NCBI GenBank assembly: GCA_016280955.1
Contig: JAEEHV010000090.1
Span: 1-56,421 of the forward strand
Length of the DNA: 56,421 nt
Direction: 5' to 3'
From: Candidatus Gastranaerophilales bacterium
GTDB taxonomy: Bacteria; Cyanobacteriota; Vampirovibrionia; Gastranaerophilales; Gastranaerophilaceae
The notes below the pieces were generated by a model. The model was not told the origin of the DNA and searched no databases. It saw only the letters and a program-made list of their open reading frames with translations. Positions 7,951-17,191 of this stretch are shown here, one piece after another; positions within the stretch are counted from its first letter, which is position 1, and every line of letters starts with the position of its first letter. Made by a program: the position numbers and the translations under genes.

Positions 7951-7992
7951 ATAAAAAAGAACAGCTGAAAATTTTCAGCTGTTCTTTTTTTT
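7951..7992. terminator. Bidirectional terminator
   Basis: A perfect 18-pair palindrome, AAAAAGAACAGCTGAAAA and its complement, with T runs on both sides. It serves the convergent aminotransferase and permease genes. Confidence 0.9.
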
Positions 7993-8002
7993 TTATTATT
8001 AT

Positions 8003-9325
8003 TTATAAATACATAAATTTAATATAAGCAGTACAAATTATCAATGATATGATTACGACAAAGAAACCGTATGCGAGGAAGTTTAAAAACTTTATCGGGT
8101 GTCCCTGTGCTGATGCGTTTTCTGAAACAATTACGTTTGCGGCAGCACCGATTATTGTAAGGTTTCCGCCTAAACAAGCACCCATTGATAAACTCCACCA
8201 CAAAGGGAATGCATACTCCGGAGATTTTGCGTGTTCTATTACGCTTAACATTGGTGCCATGGTTGCAGTGTAAGGAATATTATCTATTACACCTGATATA
8301 ATTCCTGATGCCCATAATATAAGCATTGAAGCAGCTTCTTTAGAACCGTTTGTAACATCAAGAATCCATTCTGCCATTAACTTGATACCGCCGGATGCCT
8401 CAACTCCGCCGATTATAATAAACAATCCGACAAAGAAGAAAATCGTATTCCACTCAACATCCTTGAGGATATCGGCAGGTTTTTCAAACAAGAGAAGCAC
8501 ACTTGCACCAAGCATAGCTGCAACACAGGTCTGAATATGAGTTATGTCGTGGGTTACAAATCCAGCGATAACCAATGTTAAAATTAACATTGAACGAAAC
8601 ATCAAACCTTTATCTGTAATTGTTTTGGAGTTATCTAAATTTGCTACCTCTTTCATTTTGTCTTCAGGAGCATGAAGCTGGTGTCTGAAAATTGTTGTCA
8701 AAACCATCAGTACAACAATCATAATAACTGCGACAGGAAACGTTAAGTTATATAAGAAATCCATAAAAGAAAAACCTGCAGCACTTCCGATAATTATATT
8801 CGGAGGATCGCCGATAAGAGTTGCCGTTCCTCCAATGTTTGATGAAAAAATTTCTGTCAGCAAAAACGGCAGTGGATTAATTTCCAGCTGTCTTGCAATC
8901 GCAAAAGTTATCGGAAGAACAAGAATTACGGTTGTAACATTATCCAAAAAAGCACTTGTTACTGCCGTAAACAGCCCTAATGCTATAAGAATCCGTACAG
9001 GATGTCCTTTCGTATGTCTTAAAAGTTCATTTGCTATCCAGGTAAACACACCGCTTCTTGTTGTAATGTTAACTATTATCATCATTGAAACGAGTAAAAA
9101 TATTACATTAAAGTCAACAAAATTTATAAAATAATGCGGAACCAAAGTGCCGTCAGCCAATTTATCCTGACCGACAAGCCCCAGTAAAATAGTTATACCG
9201 GCTCCTAAAAGTGCAATTGTTACTTTTGGAATTTTTTCGGTAGCAATTAATATATATGCAAAAATAAGTATTCCTGCAGATATTATTACATTATGTGCCT
9301 GCACATAAGAATGTATCATCTCCAT
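8003..9325 (-). CDS. ArsB/NhaD (SLC13-type) permease
   Basis: 440 residues from the ATG at 9325, preceded by AGGAGAG; the frame runs on to 9370 without a signal. About eleven hydrophobic helices. Family signatures: SAFLDNVTTVILVLPITFAI in the first half, IGGTATLIGDPPNIIIGSAAG after it, and the matching second-half hairpin SGVIDNIPYTATMAPML with GACLGGNLTIIGAAANVI. These DNxT and GDPPN-like motifs are typical of ArsB/NhaD permeases, which move arsenite, sodium/protons or small anions. No arsenic genes lie nearby, so sodium/proton or anion transport is more likely. It diverges from glmU with only 91 bases between starts. Confidence 0.88.
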   Translation of the reverse strand: MEMIHSYVQAHNVIISAGILIFAYILIATEKIPKVTIALLGAGITILLGLVGQDKLADGTLVPHYFINFVDFNVIFLLVSMMIIVNITTRSGVFTWIANELLRHTKGHPVRILIALGLFTAVTSAFLDNVTTVILVLPITFAIARQLEINPLPFLLTEIFSSNIGGTATLIGDPPNIIIGSAAGFSFMDFLYNLTFPVAVIMIVVLMVLTTIFRHQLHAPEDKMKEVANLDNSKTITDKGLMFRSMLILTLVIAGFVTHDITHIQTCVAAMLGASVLLLFEKPADILKDVEWNTIFFFVGLFIIIGGVEASGGIKLMAEWILDVTNGSKEAASMLILWASGIISGVIDNIPYTATMAPMLSVIEHAKSPEYAFPLWWSLSMGACLGGNLTIIGAAANVIVSENASAQGHPIKFLNFLAYGFFVVIISLIICTAYIKFMYL

Positions 9326-9385
9326 TTTCTCTCTCCTATAATTATGCTTATACAAGTTTAAGTTTATCATAAAATAGTCGTCTAT

Positions 9386-9393
9386 GGTATAAT
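9386..9393 (+). promoter_or_regulatory. Extended -10 promoter of glmU
   Basis: TGGTATAAT (9385-9393) lies 23 bases before the glmU ATG, with AAAGGAG between. No good -35 is seen, as expected for an extended -10 promoter. Confidence 0.55.
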
Positions 9394-9416
9394 CTTATCA
9401 AAGGAGATATTTTAAT

Positions 9417-10700
9417 ATGTTGAAGTCGGTTATTTTGGCAGCAGGCAAAGGTACGAGAATGAAATCCGAAACACCTAAAGTTCTGCATACAATTTTTGAT
9501 AAAACACTTGTCGGGTACGTTATTGATGCTGTTAACGGAACAGGTATGGCTGATGAAAATTTTGTTATTGTAGGTCATCAGGCTGAAAGAGTAGAAGAAT
9601 ATATTAAAGAAAATTATAATAATGCAAAAACCGTTCTTCAATCACCGCAGCTCGGGACAGGACATGCAGTAAGTATGGTTCTTCCGCAGCTTAAAGATTT
9701 TGACGGCGAAGTTATTATATTGTGCGGCGACACTCCTTTAATCACATCTGAAACACTGAAAGAATTTGTTGAATACCATAAAGAAAATAAATCAGATTTA
9801 ACGGTAATGAGTGCAATTTTTGATAACCCGACAAACTACGGAAGAATTATAAGAGGAACTGATGGTCGTGTTGAAGGTATTGTTGAAGAAAAAGATGCAA
9901 CCCCCGCACAAAAAGAGGTAAAGGAAATCAATGCAGGAATATATTGTCTGGATTGGAAAAAAGTTAAACCTGCTTTTTCAGAACTTAAAACAAACAATGC
10001 TCAGGGCGAATACTACTTAACTGATATTATCAAATGGGGTAACGAAAACAGTTTGAGAGTAAACGCATATATTCTTAAAAACAATGAAGAAATATACGGG
10101 ATAAATTCTAAAGCAAATCTTGCTGAAGCTACAAAGTTTTTAAACAGAAGAATTATTAATAAACATCTCACAAACGGAGTTACAATAATCGATCCCGATA
10201 CAACCTGGATTAGCCCTGAAACTGAGATAGAACCTGATACCGTAATTTATCCCTCAACATATATAGAAGGTAAAAATATAATCGGTAAAAACTGCAAAAT
10301 CGGTCCTTTTGCACACCTGAGAGGCGGAGTAACAATAGAAGATGATGTTAAAATCGGCAACTTTGTTGAAGTTAAAAAAGCATACATCAAATCACATACA
10401 AATGCCTGCCACTTAACTTATATTGGTGATGCTGAAATCGGTTCTAATGTAAATATTGGTGCAGGAACAATTACCGCAAACTACAATCCGCTTACAAAAG
10501 AAAAGAGCAAAACAATAATTGAAGACAATGTTAAGATTGGCTCAAACTCAGTTCTCGTTGCTCCTGTTAAGGTGGAAGAAGGCACAAATGTCGGGGCATT
10601 ATCAGTCATAACTAAAGATTTACCGGCATGGGCTTTGGCTATAACAAGAGCACCTTTGAGAGTAATTGAAGGCTGGGTAAAAAAACAATTAGAAAAATAG
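9417..10700 (+). CDS. glmU: Bifunctional GlmU: glucosamine-1-P acetyltransferase / GlcNAc-1-P uridyltransferase
   Basis: 427 residues, slightly shorter than the roughly 456 of E. coli, with AAAGGAG before the ATG. The N-terminal uridyltransferase has LAAGKGTRM, QLGTGHA, CGDTPL, NAGIY and GEYYLTD. The C-terminal left-handed beta-helix has many I/V-G repeats, HLRGG, GNFVEVKKA, the catalytic His in ACHLTYIGDAEIG, and NIGAGTITANYN. It makes UDP-GlcNAc in the cytoplasm for peptidoglycan and LPS. A small difference is LRGG where LRPG is usual; the Arg is kept. The small membrane gene downstream, 31 bases away, may share the transcript. Confidence 0.96.
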   Translation: MLKSVILAAGKGTRMKSETPKVLHTIFDKTLVGYVIDAVNGTGMADENFVIVGHQAERVEEYIKENYNNAKTVLQSPQLGTGHAVSMVLPQLKDFDGEVIILCGDTPLITSETLKEFVEYHKENKSDLTVMSAIFDNPTNYGRIIRGTDGRVEGIVEEKDATPAQKEVKEINAGIYCLDWKKVKPAFSELKTNNAQGEYYLTDIIKWGNENSLRVNAYILKNNEEIYGINSKANLAEATKFLNRRIINKHLTNGVTIIDPDTTWISPETEIEPDTVIYPSTYIEGKNIIGKNCKIGPFAHLRGGVTIEDDVKIGNFVEVKKAYIKSHTNACHLTYIGDAEIGSNVNIGAGTITANYNPLTKEKSKTIIEDNVKIGSNSVLVAPVKVEEGTNVGALSVITKDLPAWALAITRAPLRVIEGWVKKQLEK

Positions 10701-10731
10701 AAACAATGTCTACATAAAAAGGAATTTCTTT

Positions 10732-11271
10732 ATGCCTGATGAGAAAAAAATCGAAAATTGTGATTTTAATGAATTTGTTAAAACAATGGAAAATCTTGAA
10801 AATAAAAAATCGGAATCTATTGAAGATATTATTGAATCAGAAGAAGATGCAGGCATTGTATTTAAAGAATTATTGTTACATTATTGTAACCGGTTATTTG
10901 ATTGTTTTGATCGATTATTTCATTGTTTTAAGTATATAAAACGATTACCGAAACAAAATTACCATATCCTAGGATACATAACATTTTTATATCTGGCATA
11001 CGTTCTTTGCATCTCCTGGGAATATAGTGCTGATTATGTATATTATGAGATTTTACGCTGGCTGATGACATGTTTCTTCGGCTGGACTGCAATCAAGGTT
11101 TATAAAAGTACTCCGCAAAGTCCTTGGATTTTAGTATTTGCAGCAATAGCCGTTCTCTTTAACCCTGTAGCAAAAATCGGTTTAGAAGAAAGTATTTGGA
11201 AGTTTGTTGATATAGCAACTGTCGCTTTATACTTTATATATTTATTTACAAATCGTAAAAGAATGTCTTAA
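10732..11271 (+). CDS. Small integral membrane protein (DUF6804-like?)
   Basis: 179 residues, AAGGAA before the ATG. An acidic N-terminus (residues 1-45) and a Cys/Phe-rich amphipathic segment (LLLHYCNRLFDCFDRLFHCF) precede four hydrophobic helices. The C-terminal part, YYEILRWLMTCFFGWTAIKVY followed by NPVAKIGLEESIWKFVD, recalls the small membrane proteins grouped as DUF6804; that match is from memory and tentative. Function unknown. It follows glmU closely and is followed by a REP-rich gap, so it is probably the last gene of the transcript. Confidence 0.6.
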   Translation: MPDEKKIENCDFNEFVKTMENLENKKSESIEDIIESEEDAGIVFKELLLHYCNRLFDCFDRLFHCFKYIKRLPKQNYHILGYITFLYLAYVLCISWEYSADYVYYEILRWLMTCFFGWTAIKVYKSTPQSPWILVFAAIAVLFNPVAKIGLEESIWKFVDIATVALYFIYLFTNRKRMS

Positions 11272-11350
11272 TAAACGGAACAGACCGGTATTTGTTCATG
11301 TTTTGTATAAATAATTTTTATTTTGCCTAACATTTTTTTATATATATATT

Positions 11351-11562
11351 TTTGCCGGAGCAAGCTCCAGCCTACTTTTTTATATGAAACAATGAGTAAT
11401 AAGTTTTGGTGAAGTATGTTTTGGTGTAAATTTTTAAAATATAGTTTTTGCCGGAGCAAGCTCCAGCCTACTTTTTTATATGAAACAATCAGTAACAAGT
11501 TTTGGTGAAGTAAGTTTTGGTGGAAATTTTTAAAATATTGTAGGGTGGAGCTTGCTCCACCG
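11351..11562 (+). repeat. REP palindromes: 96-bp tandem pair plus inverted copy
   Basis: Two units with a 96-base period (starting 11351 and 11447) each begin GCCGGAGCAAGCTCCAGCC, a GGAGC/GCTCC palindrome. A third palindrome, GGTGGAGCTTGCTCCACC (11544-11561), is in the opposite orientation. These are REP/REPIN-type elements beside a REP-associated transposase, and they fill the gap 11272-11623. The reading frame through them (11268-11498) is only repeat translation. Confidence 0.85.
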
Positions 11563-11623
11563 GTTGCTTTATTAAATACATCTGTCTCTTGTTCAGAATA
11601 TTTAAGTTTGATAAAATATAAAA

Positions 11624-12145
11624 ATGAGCAATTACAAACGTTACTATAATTTTGGTAAAATAGTGTTTATTACGATTGTTACTTATAATCGTCAACCAAT
11701 TTTAACAGACAATATTGAACTTATAAGAAAAGCTTGGAAATCGGTAAAATATAAATTTAGAATCATCGCAGGTGTTGTATTAAAAGACCATATGCATATT
11801 TTAATTGAAGCTGAAGACAATTCTGAAATCCCAAAAATTATAAGCTTTTTTAAACAATATGTATCAAAAAATATACAATCACCTCCTATTCAAACAGATA
11901 TTCAGCAAAGAAGACAAGAAAAAGGAGTATGGCAAAGAAGATATTATGACCATATTATAAGAAATGAACAGGATTTAAATAAGCATCTTGATTACATTCA
12001 TTATAATCCGATGAAACATTATCAAATCTTACCAAAAGATTGGAAATATTCGTCTTTTCAAAAATTTGTTGAACAAAATTTGTATGATATTGATTGGTGC
12101 AATTTTGAAGATATAAATGAAATAAATAATATGGATTTAGAATAA
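11624..12145 (+). CDS. REP-associated tyrosine transposase (RAYT, Y1/HUH family)
   Basis: 173 residues. It carries the family order FITIVTYNRQPIL, the HUH motif in KDHMHILIE, GVWQRRYYDHIIRNEQD, and the tyrosine region HLDYIHYNPMKH. Such enzymes nick and rejoin single-stranded DNA at REP palindromes and are usually single-copy, domesticated chromosomal genes. REPs of the same sequence flank it on both sides (11351-11562, 12154-12232), as expected for its substrates. It appears intact. The start has no strong ribosome binding site. Confidence 0.92.
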   Translation: MSNYKRYYNFGKIVFITIVTYNRQPILTDNIELIRKAWKSVKYKFRIIAGVVLKDHMHILIEAEDNSEIPKIISFFKQYVSKNIQSPPIQTDIQQRRQEKGVWQRRYYDHIIRNEQDLNKHLDYIHYNPMKHYQILPKDWKYSSFQKFVEQNLYDIDWCNFEDINEINNMDLE

Positions 12146-12153
12146 ATGTTTTT

Positions 12154-12232
12154 GCCAGAGCAAGCTCCAGTCGACTTTATACATTATTATAAATAAGTAT
12201 AGTTGCGATGGCAGGGTAGAGCTCACCCTACC
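12154..12232 (+). repeat. REP palindromes downstream of the transposase
   Basis: GCCAGAGCAAGCTCCAG (12154-12170) is a near copy of the upstream REP with one stem mismatch. AGGGTAGAGCTCACCCT (12213-12230) is a second palindrome. Confidence 0.75.
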
Positions 12233-12254
12233 TTTATGATATAACATACTCATA

Positions 12255-13187
12255 ATGGAATTTAACGGAACTAATATAAGATACAATAAATTCAGCGAGC
12301 ATCTGAAACTCAAATTCGGAGCAAAGGTTTATAAGATTACCCTTGATGCGGGATTCTCCTGTCCAAATCGTGACGGAACAATCTCAAAAGACGGCTGTAT
12401 TTTTTGTGATGACGGCGGGAGTTTTTCTCAGGCTCATTCTAACTGTCTGAGCATAGAAGAACAGGTTAATACAGGAGCGGAAACACTTAAAAATCGTTTC
12501 AAGGCACAAAAATTTATGTCATATTTTCAGGCTTTTTCCAATACATATAAACCGGTTGACGAACTTGAAAAAATTTACAAATCAGCTCTTTGCAGAGATG
12601 ATATTGTAGGCATATCAATCGGAACAAGACCGGACTGTATTGATAATGAAAAACTCAGTTTAATCTCATCTTTTACCCCTGATTATTACACCTGGATTGA
12701 ATACGGTTTGCAGTCAGTACACGACAAAACACTTAAAAAAATTAACCGGGGACACGATTATAAGTGCTTTTTGGATGCATACAACAAGACAAAAGAAAAA
12801 GATATAAATATTTGTCTGCATGTAATTTTGAACCTTTTTGAAACCCATGAAGAGATGATGGAAACCGCTCAAACAATAGCAAAACTTAAGCCGGACGGTG
12901 TAAAGATTCATATGCTTTGTGCATTGGAAGGAACAAAATTAGCAGAACTGTATAAAAACGGTGAGATAGATTTTATGAGCGAGGATGAATATGTTTCTGC
13001 CGTTTGTGACTTCTTAGAATATTTACCGCCTGCAACAACAATTCACAGGCTTGCCGGAAATGGGCTCCGTACTGAGCTTGTTGCACCGAGATGGATCGGA
13101 AGAAAACTTGATACAATGAACAGAATTGACAGAGAATTTTTGTGCAGGGATTCTTCTCAGGGAGCAAAATATTCGGCTATTCTTTAA
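12255..13187 (+). CDS. Radical SAM protein, TIGR01212/YhcC family
   Basis: 310 residues. The cluster-binding cysteines C36, C48 and C51 (SCPNRDG...GCIFC) have the long spacing typical of this family. It also shows FQAFSNTY, GISIGTRPDC, EYGLQSVHDKTL and HVILNLFETHEEMM. Family proteins are cytoplasmic 4Fe-4S radical SAM enzymes of uncertain reaction, suspected to act on tRNA. The gene ends 11 bases inside the convergent Fe-S gene. Confidence 0.9.
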   Translation: MEFNGTNIRYNKFSEHLKLKFGAKVYKITLDAGFSCPNRDGTISKDGCIFCDDGGSFSQAHSNCLSIEEQVNTGAETLKNRFKAQKFMSYFQAFSNTYKPVDELEKIYKSALCRDDIVGISIGTRPDCIDNEKLSLISSFTPDYYTWIEYGLQSVHDKTLKKINRGHDYKCFLDAYNKTKEKDINICLHVILNLFETHEEMMETAQTIAKLKPDGVKIHMLCALEGTKLAELYKNGEIDFMSEDEYVSAVCDFLEYLPPATTIHRLAGNGLRTELVAPRWIGRKLDTMNRIDREFLCRDSSQGAKYSAIL

Positions 13188-14223
13188 CATTCTTTGCCAA
13201 AAATGCAACTAAATCCTGAACCTGATATTTACCACAAGAAAACAATAATAATGTAATTTTGCAAGCCAGGCAGGATGTCAAAACTGTTTTTGCTCCGGTT
13301 GATTTTATATTATTGTGCTTTTGTTTGAATAATTTAGACATAACTTTGCGTTCTTTAAAATTTGTTATTCCTTCAAGTCCGCAACAGCTATCAAAACCTT
13401 TCATTTCAATATATTCAAGATTTTTTGTATTTTCCAGAATCCATTTTGCATCTTCAAAATTATCCATATTACACGGTTTATGAAAAGTTACGGTATGCGG
13501 TTTTTTAAGCTCCGGTTTAAGGTTATTTTCTCTTATGTACTCTGTAACATTTTTTATTTTTATTTCTTTTCCGCCCCATTTTACATACGATTTCAGAGTT
13601 TTTTCACAAGTGGCACAATTAACAACAATATCATAATCTCCATATTTTTCGGTTATGGAATAAAATTTATCCATATACTCTTTAAAATTATCAAAATCGC
13701 CCCTTACAAAAAACGGAAAGCCGCAACAGTCAAAATCAGGTGTAATAACTTCTGTATCCATAGTGTTAAGAATTTTTATAATATGCTGATTGCCTTCAAC
13801 TCTGCTTCCGCAGCCGCCAAAGTATATAATTTTTTTTGTAAATTGTTTGCTTTTTCTTTTTTTAACGAATATTTTTGTAATATTTAAACAGTTTATCAGC
13901 TGCTTTAAAATAAAAGATTTTATTTTTTCTTTTTTGCTGATTTTAAAATATTCTGCCTTGGCAAGTGCAACAATTTCTGTTACATCAATTCCGCTTGGAC
14001 AAAATTTTGTGCAGGCATTACATTTTAAACACATATCCAGATACCTTTTAATAGTTTTTGACATTTTAAGTTCGCCTTTTAAAAGACCTCTGAGCATAAT
14101 AAAATGTCCCTTAGATACGGTACAGTCATTCCCCGTGATTTTATATAACGGACAAACAGCCTGACACAATCCGCACTTTGAACATGAATGTATTTCTTCT
14201 TTGCAATCAGCTAATTTCTTCAT
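13177..14223 (-). CDS. Fe-S oxidoreductase subunit, GlcF/heterodisulfide-reductase-like
   Basis: 348 residues. Two 4Fe-4S motifs open it: C14-x2-C17-x2-C20-x3-C24 (CSKCGLCQAVCP) and C65-x2-C68-x2-C71-x3-C75. Two CCG modules follow (DCCGFPFF and SCCGLEG, each with an upstream Cys pair such as GGCGSR and FHKPC). This is the layout of GlcF, the iron-sulfur subunit of glycolate oxidase, and of related lactate and heterodisulfide reductase subunits. No flavin subunit (GlcD) is next to it, so the partner is unknown. The gene downstream of nhaC is 42 bases away on the same strand. Confidence 0.85.
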   Translation of the reverse strand: MKKLADCKEEIHSCSKCGLCQAVCPLYKITGNDCTVSKGHFIMLRGLLKGELKMSKTIKRYLDMCLKCNACTKFCPSGIDVTEIVALAKAEYFKISKKEKIKSFILKQLINCLNITKIFVKKRKSKQFTKKIIYFGGCGSRVEGNQHIIKILNTMDTEVITPDFDCCGFPFFVRGDFDNFKEYMDKFYSITEKYGDYDIVVNCATCEKTLKSYVKWGGKEIKIKNVTEYIRENNLKPELKKPHTVTFHKPCNMDNFEDAKWILENTKNLEYIEMKGFDSCCGLEGITNFKERKVMSKLFKQKHNNIKSTGAKTVLTSCLACKITLLLFSCGKYQVQDLVAFLAKNVKE

Positions 14224-14264
14224 AACAATATTTTATTGTGAATTGGTTATAAATACAACCGAAT

Positions 14265-15578
14265 TCACTCCTCTTTGGTTCTGTATATGGAAAAAATCAA
14301 TCCAAAAAACATTAATAACGGGTAAAATAAACCTTTCATAATCGTAAACGAACTTACGGATATTGATGCTGCAAGACTCGTTGCAATAAGAATTTGAGCA
14401 CCGTATGGAATCATACCCTGAACACAGCAAGAGGTTGTATCAAGTAAACTCGCAGTTCTCCTTGAATCCAAACCGTATTTTTCTCCCAGTTCTTTTGCAA
14501 TAGAGCCGGAGGTAATAATTGCAACCGTATTATTTGCGGTAAAAAGGTTAATTATTCCGACAAGAAAACAAATGCCGACTTCGCATGTCTTTTTCGATTT
14601 TATCCACCTTTCGGTTTCTTTGATAATATAAGTAATGCCGCCGTTATATCTGACCATTAAGAGCAGACCGCCTGCCAGCATAGCAACAACTATTGTATTT
14701 GCCATACTTGTAGTACCTTCACCTATGTAAACAAAGGCAGAAAAGATATCAAACATTCCGTATGATAAACCGATGATTGTATTAAGTATTATGCCAAAAA
14801 GCAAAAGGAACATTACATTTATTCCCGAGATGCCCAATATAAGCAGCAAAACATAAGGTGCGGCTTTTATATAAGAATCAATACTTATAGCACTCTGTGT
14901 AAACACAACCGAACCGGTTGAAAATATCGGCAAAGAATAAAGTATTAAACACAAAATTGCCGGAATTGTAATTATTTTGAGGTTGAAAAACATTTCTTCC
15001 CGAATTTCAACATTTTGTGTACGGCTTGCAGCAATTTTGGTGTCTGATATAAGTGACATGTTATCGCCAAACATTGCACCGCCCACTGTTGCACCCAAAA
15101 GTACGGAAGGAGATATTCCAAAACTCTGAGATATAGAAACTGCAATCGGTACAATGGCTGCAATTGTTCCGCAGGAAGTTCCTATAGCAAGTGATATAAG
15201 TGCCGATATTATAAATAAACCCAGAACCATAAACTGAGCCGGTATAAATTGCTGTGCAATAGCAACAGCAGCTTCAACTCCGCCGACTGCTTTTGCAGTT
15301 GCAGTAAAGCCGCCGGCAAGGATAAAGATAAGACACATTATCATTATGTCTTTATTACCCATACCCAAAGCAAAAAGTTCAATTTTTTTTGATAGTTTTT
15401 CCTTGTGGTTTAATATTAAAGCAGTTGCCGATGATATAATAAAAGCTACCGTCATCGGAACACGTGAAAAATCTCTTGTTAAAAGAGAAAATCCGAAATA
15501 AAACAATACAAATACTATAAACGGAATTATTGCCTTGAAACTGGATTCTCTCCATTGTGTGTTTTCTTGGCTATTCAA
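14265..15578 (-). CDS. nhaC: NhaC-family Na+/H+ antiporter
   Basis: 437 residues with about eleven membrane helices. Family signatures: AIGTSCGTIAAIVPIA, GGAMFGDNMSLISDTKIAAS (the conserved GDxxSxxSDT segment) and, in the second half, LFTANNTVAIITSGSIAKEL and SLLDTTSCCVQGMIPYGAQ. It should exchange sodium for protons at the inner membrane. Its start overlaps the end of the upstream coiled-coil gene by eight bases, indicating translational coupling, and the GlcF-like gene follows. Confidence 0.9.
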   Translation of the reverse strand: MNSQENTQWRESSFKAIIPFIVFVLFYFGFSLLTRDFSRVPMTVAFIISSATALILNHKEKLSKKIELFALGMGNKDIMIMCLIFILAGGFTATAKAVGGVEAAVAIAQQFIPAQFMVLGLFIISALISLAIGTSCGTIAAIVPIAVSISQSFGISPSVLLGATVGGAMFGDNMSLISDTKIAASRTQNVEIREEMFFNLKIITIPAILCLILYSLPIFSTGSVVFTQSAISIDSYIKAAPYVLLLILGISGINVMFLLLFGIILNTIIGLSYGMFDIFSAFVYIGEGTTSMANTIVVAMLAGGLLLMVRYNGGITYIIKETERWIKSKKTCEVGICFLVGIINLFTANNTVAIITSGSIAKELGEKYGLDSRRTASLLDTTSCCVQGMIPYGAQILIATSLAASISVSSFTIMKGLFYPLLMFFGLIFSIYRTKEE

Positions 15579-15840
15579 TATTTGTAACTCCCCTTGCTAT
15601 TTTATATTCCAATTCAAAACATTCATTCATCAGTTTTCTCAGCTTGTCCTGCAAAGCCATTCTTCTGTAGGCATCGTGCCCGATTTGTTTTTCATAATCT
15701 TTGGATATTGCTTTGTCGGAAGCAGTCAAGTCGCTCATCTCATGCATAAAGAGAGTGTGTCTGTTACATACCCTTAAATTAAATTCTAATTCGTCAATTT
15801 GTTTTTTGACTTTTTCTAACTTTTCTTCCAACCCAATCAT
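15571..15840 (-). CDS. Small coiled-coil protein, unknown
   Basis: 89 residues, almost wholly charged helix: EEKLEKVKKQIDELEFNL at the start and LQDKLRKLMNECFELEYKI near the end, with a less regular middle (HTLFMHEMSDLTASDKAI). No domain recognised. It overlaps nhaC and heads that operon, so it may be a cytoplasmic accessory to the antiporter; this is only inferred from position. Confidence 0.65.
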   Translation of the reverse strand: MIGLEEKLEKVKKQIDELEFNLRVCNRHTLFMHEMSDLTASDKAISKDYEKQIGHDAYRRMALQDKLRKLMNECFELEYKIARGVTNIE

Positions 15841-15943
15841 AATATCAGCTTAAAATACTTAAAACTTTTATGTAAAAATTCTACTACAAAATATAATTTG
15901 TGTACAGTTCTTAATATTTTTATTTTTAATATCAGTTTTATAT

Positions 15944-15951
15944 GATATAAT
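15944..15951 (+). promoter_or_regulatory. Extended -10 of the RND operon
   Basis: TGATATAAT (15943-15951) lies 40 bases before the adaptor gene ATG, in the short divergent gap. AAGGGAG is the ribosome binding site. Confidence 0.45.
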
Positions 15952-15991
15952 TCATCATGGAATTAATAAATATATATATAAAGGGAGCTTT

Positions 15992-17191
15992 ATGAAAATA
16001 GATTGGAAATCAAAACAAACTAAAATTACAGCAGGTATTTTAGCGGTAATACTTATCCCAATAATGTGGAACCAAGGAAAAGCTGCAATCACAGGGGCAA
16101 TTACAGCTTATATGATGTCTCAGCCAAAGACGGTAGAAGTTGCAAAACCGATAGCAAAAGAGATTAACCCTGAATATTCTACAACAGGAAGAATTGAAGC
16201 ACAAAAATCTGTTGATATAATCGCTCGTGTAAGCGGTTGGCTTCAAGAAAGATACTTCCAGGAAGGAGACAGAGTTAAAAAAGGCCAAAGACTTTTCCTT
16301 ATCGAGCCTGATGAATACGCACTTGCCGCACAAACCGCAAGAGCAAGAGTTAATGAAAATACTGCTGTATATAAAAATTCAGAAATTGATTTACATCGTG
16401 CAGAACAATTACTGAAAGAAGATTTGGTAAGCCGAGAATATTATGACAACGCACTTACGCAAAGAAACAAAAACAGAGCAACTTTAGACGGTGCTATTTC
16501 TGATATGAACAAGGCAAATCTGAATTTAAGCTATACAAATATAACCTCTCCAATGGATGGAAGAATCGGTAAAAAGAATATTTCAGAAGGTAATTATGTA
16601 ACACCTTCAAGCGGTGTTCTTGCACAAATTTATACAACAAACCCGATGAAAGTTACATTTCCGTTGAAAAGCGGTGATTTTATAGAACTGAAAAAATACT
16701 TTAAGGATAAAAAGAACGAAAATCCAAGCCTTGATAATAGTGTGTCTATTCTTTTGGGTCTTTCTGACGGTTCAACCTATGAACAGGAAGGTAAAATAGA
16801 ATTTGTAGATAACAAAGTTGATGAAAATACCGGTACAGTTACTATGAGAGCTATTTTTGAAAATCCTGATGAACTGCTTGTCCCCGGAGATTACGTTAAT
16901 GTAACAATAAGAATTAACAAACCTCAAAAAGTTATGCTAATACCGCAATCCGCTACAAAAACTGACGTTGGAACTGGGTATTATGTTTGGGTAGTTAAAG
17001 ACGGAAAAGCAGAAAAAAGAGATATTGTAGTAAATGAAAACTACGAAAATAATTGGATTGTGGAAAAAGGACTGGATTACAATGATGTTGTTGTTATGAA
17101 AGGTATTCAAGACATCTATAAATCAGGTCAAAAGGTAAAAACAAAAGCTTATACACCGGATAGTGCCGTTAAAAAAGAAGATAAAAAATAG
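15992..17191 (+). CDS. RND efflux periplasmic adaptor (AcrA/MexA family)
   Basis: 399 residues with AAGGGAG before the ATG. An N-terminal hydrophobic anchor (ITAGILAVILIPIMW) is followed by a lipoyl/barrel-sandwich half (GRIEAQKSVDIIARVSGWL, GDRVKKGQRLFLIEP), an alpha-hairpin, the second lipoyl half (NITSPMDGRIGKKNISEGNYV) and beta-barrel/MP domains (LVPGDYVNVTI). It links the inner-membrane pump to the TolC channel. There is no lipobox. The pump and channel genes follow, but a 223-base repeat-filled gap separates it from the pump. Confidence 0.93.
   Translation: MKIDWKSKQTKITAGILAVILIPIMWNQGKAAITGAITAYMMSQPKTVEVAKPIAKEINPEYSTTGRIEAQKSVDIIARVSGWLQERYFQEGDRVKKGQRLFLIEPDEYALAAQTARARVNENTAVYKNSEIDLHRAEQLLKEDLVSREYYDNALTQRNKNRATLDGAISDMNKANLNLSYTNITSPMDGRIGKKNISEGNYVTPSSGVLAQIYTTNPMKVTFPLKSGDFIELKKYFKDKKNENPSLDNSVSILLGLSDGSTYEQEGKIEFVDNKVDENTGTVTMRAIFENPDELLVPGDYVNVTIRINKPQKVMLIPQSATKTDVGTGYYVWVVKDGKAEKRDIVVNENYENNWIVEKGLDYNDVVVMKGIQDIYKSGQKVKTKAYTPDSAVKKEDKK

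Noticed and set aside
8049..8273. Plus-strand frame inside the permease gene
   Set aside because: Shadow of a well-supported membrane protein gene.
11268..11498. Frame with an internally repeated peptide
   Set aside because: The repetition comes from the 96-bp REP unit; no start signal.
11351..11562. CRISPR array
   Set aside because: Only two 96-base units with no unique spacers and with REP palindromes next to a RAYT gene.
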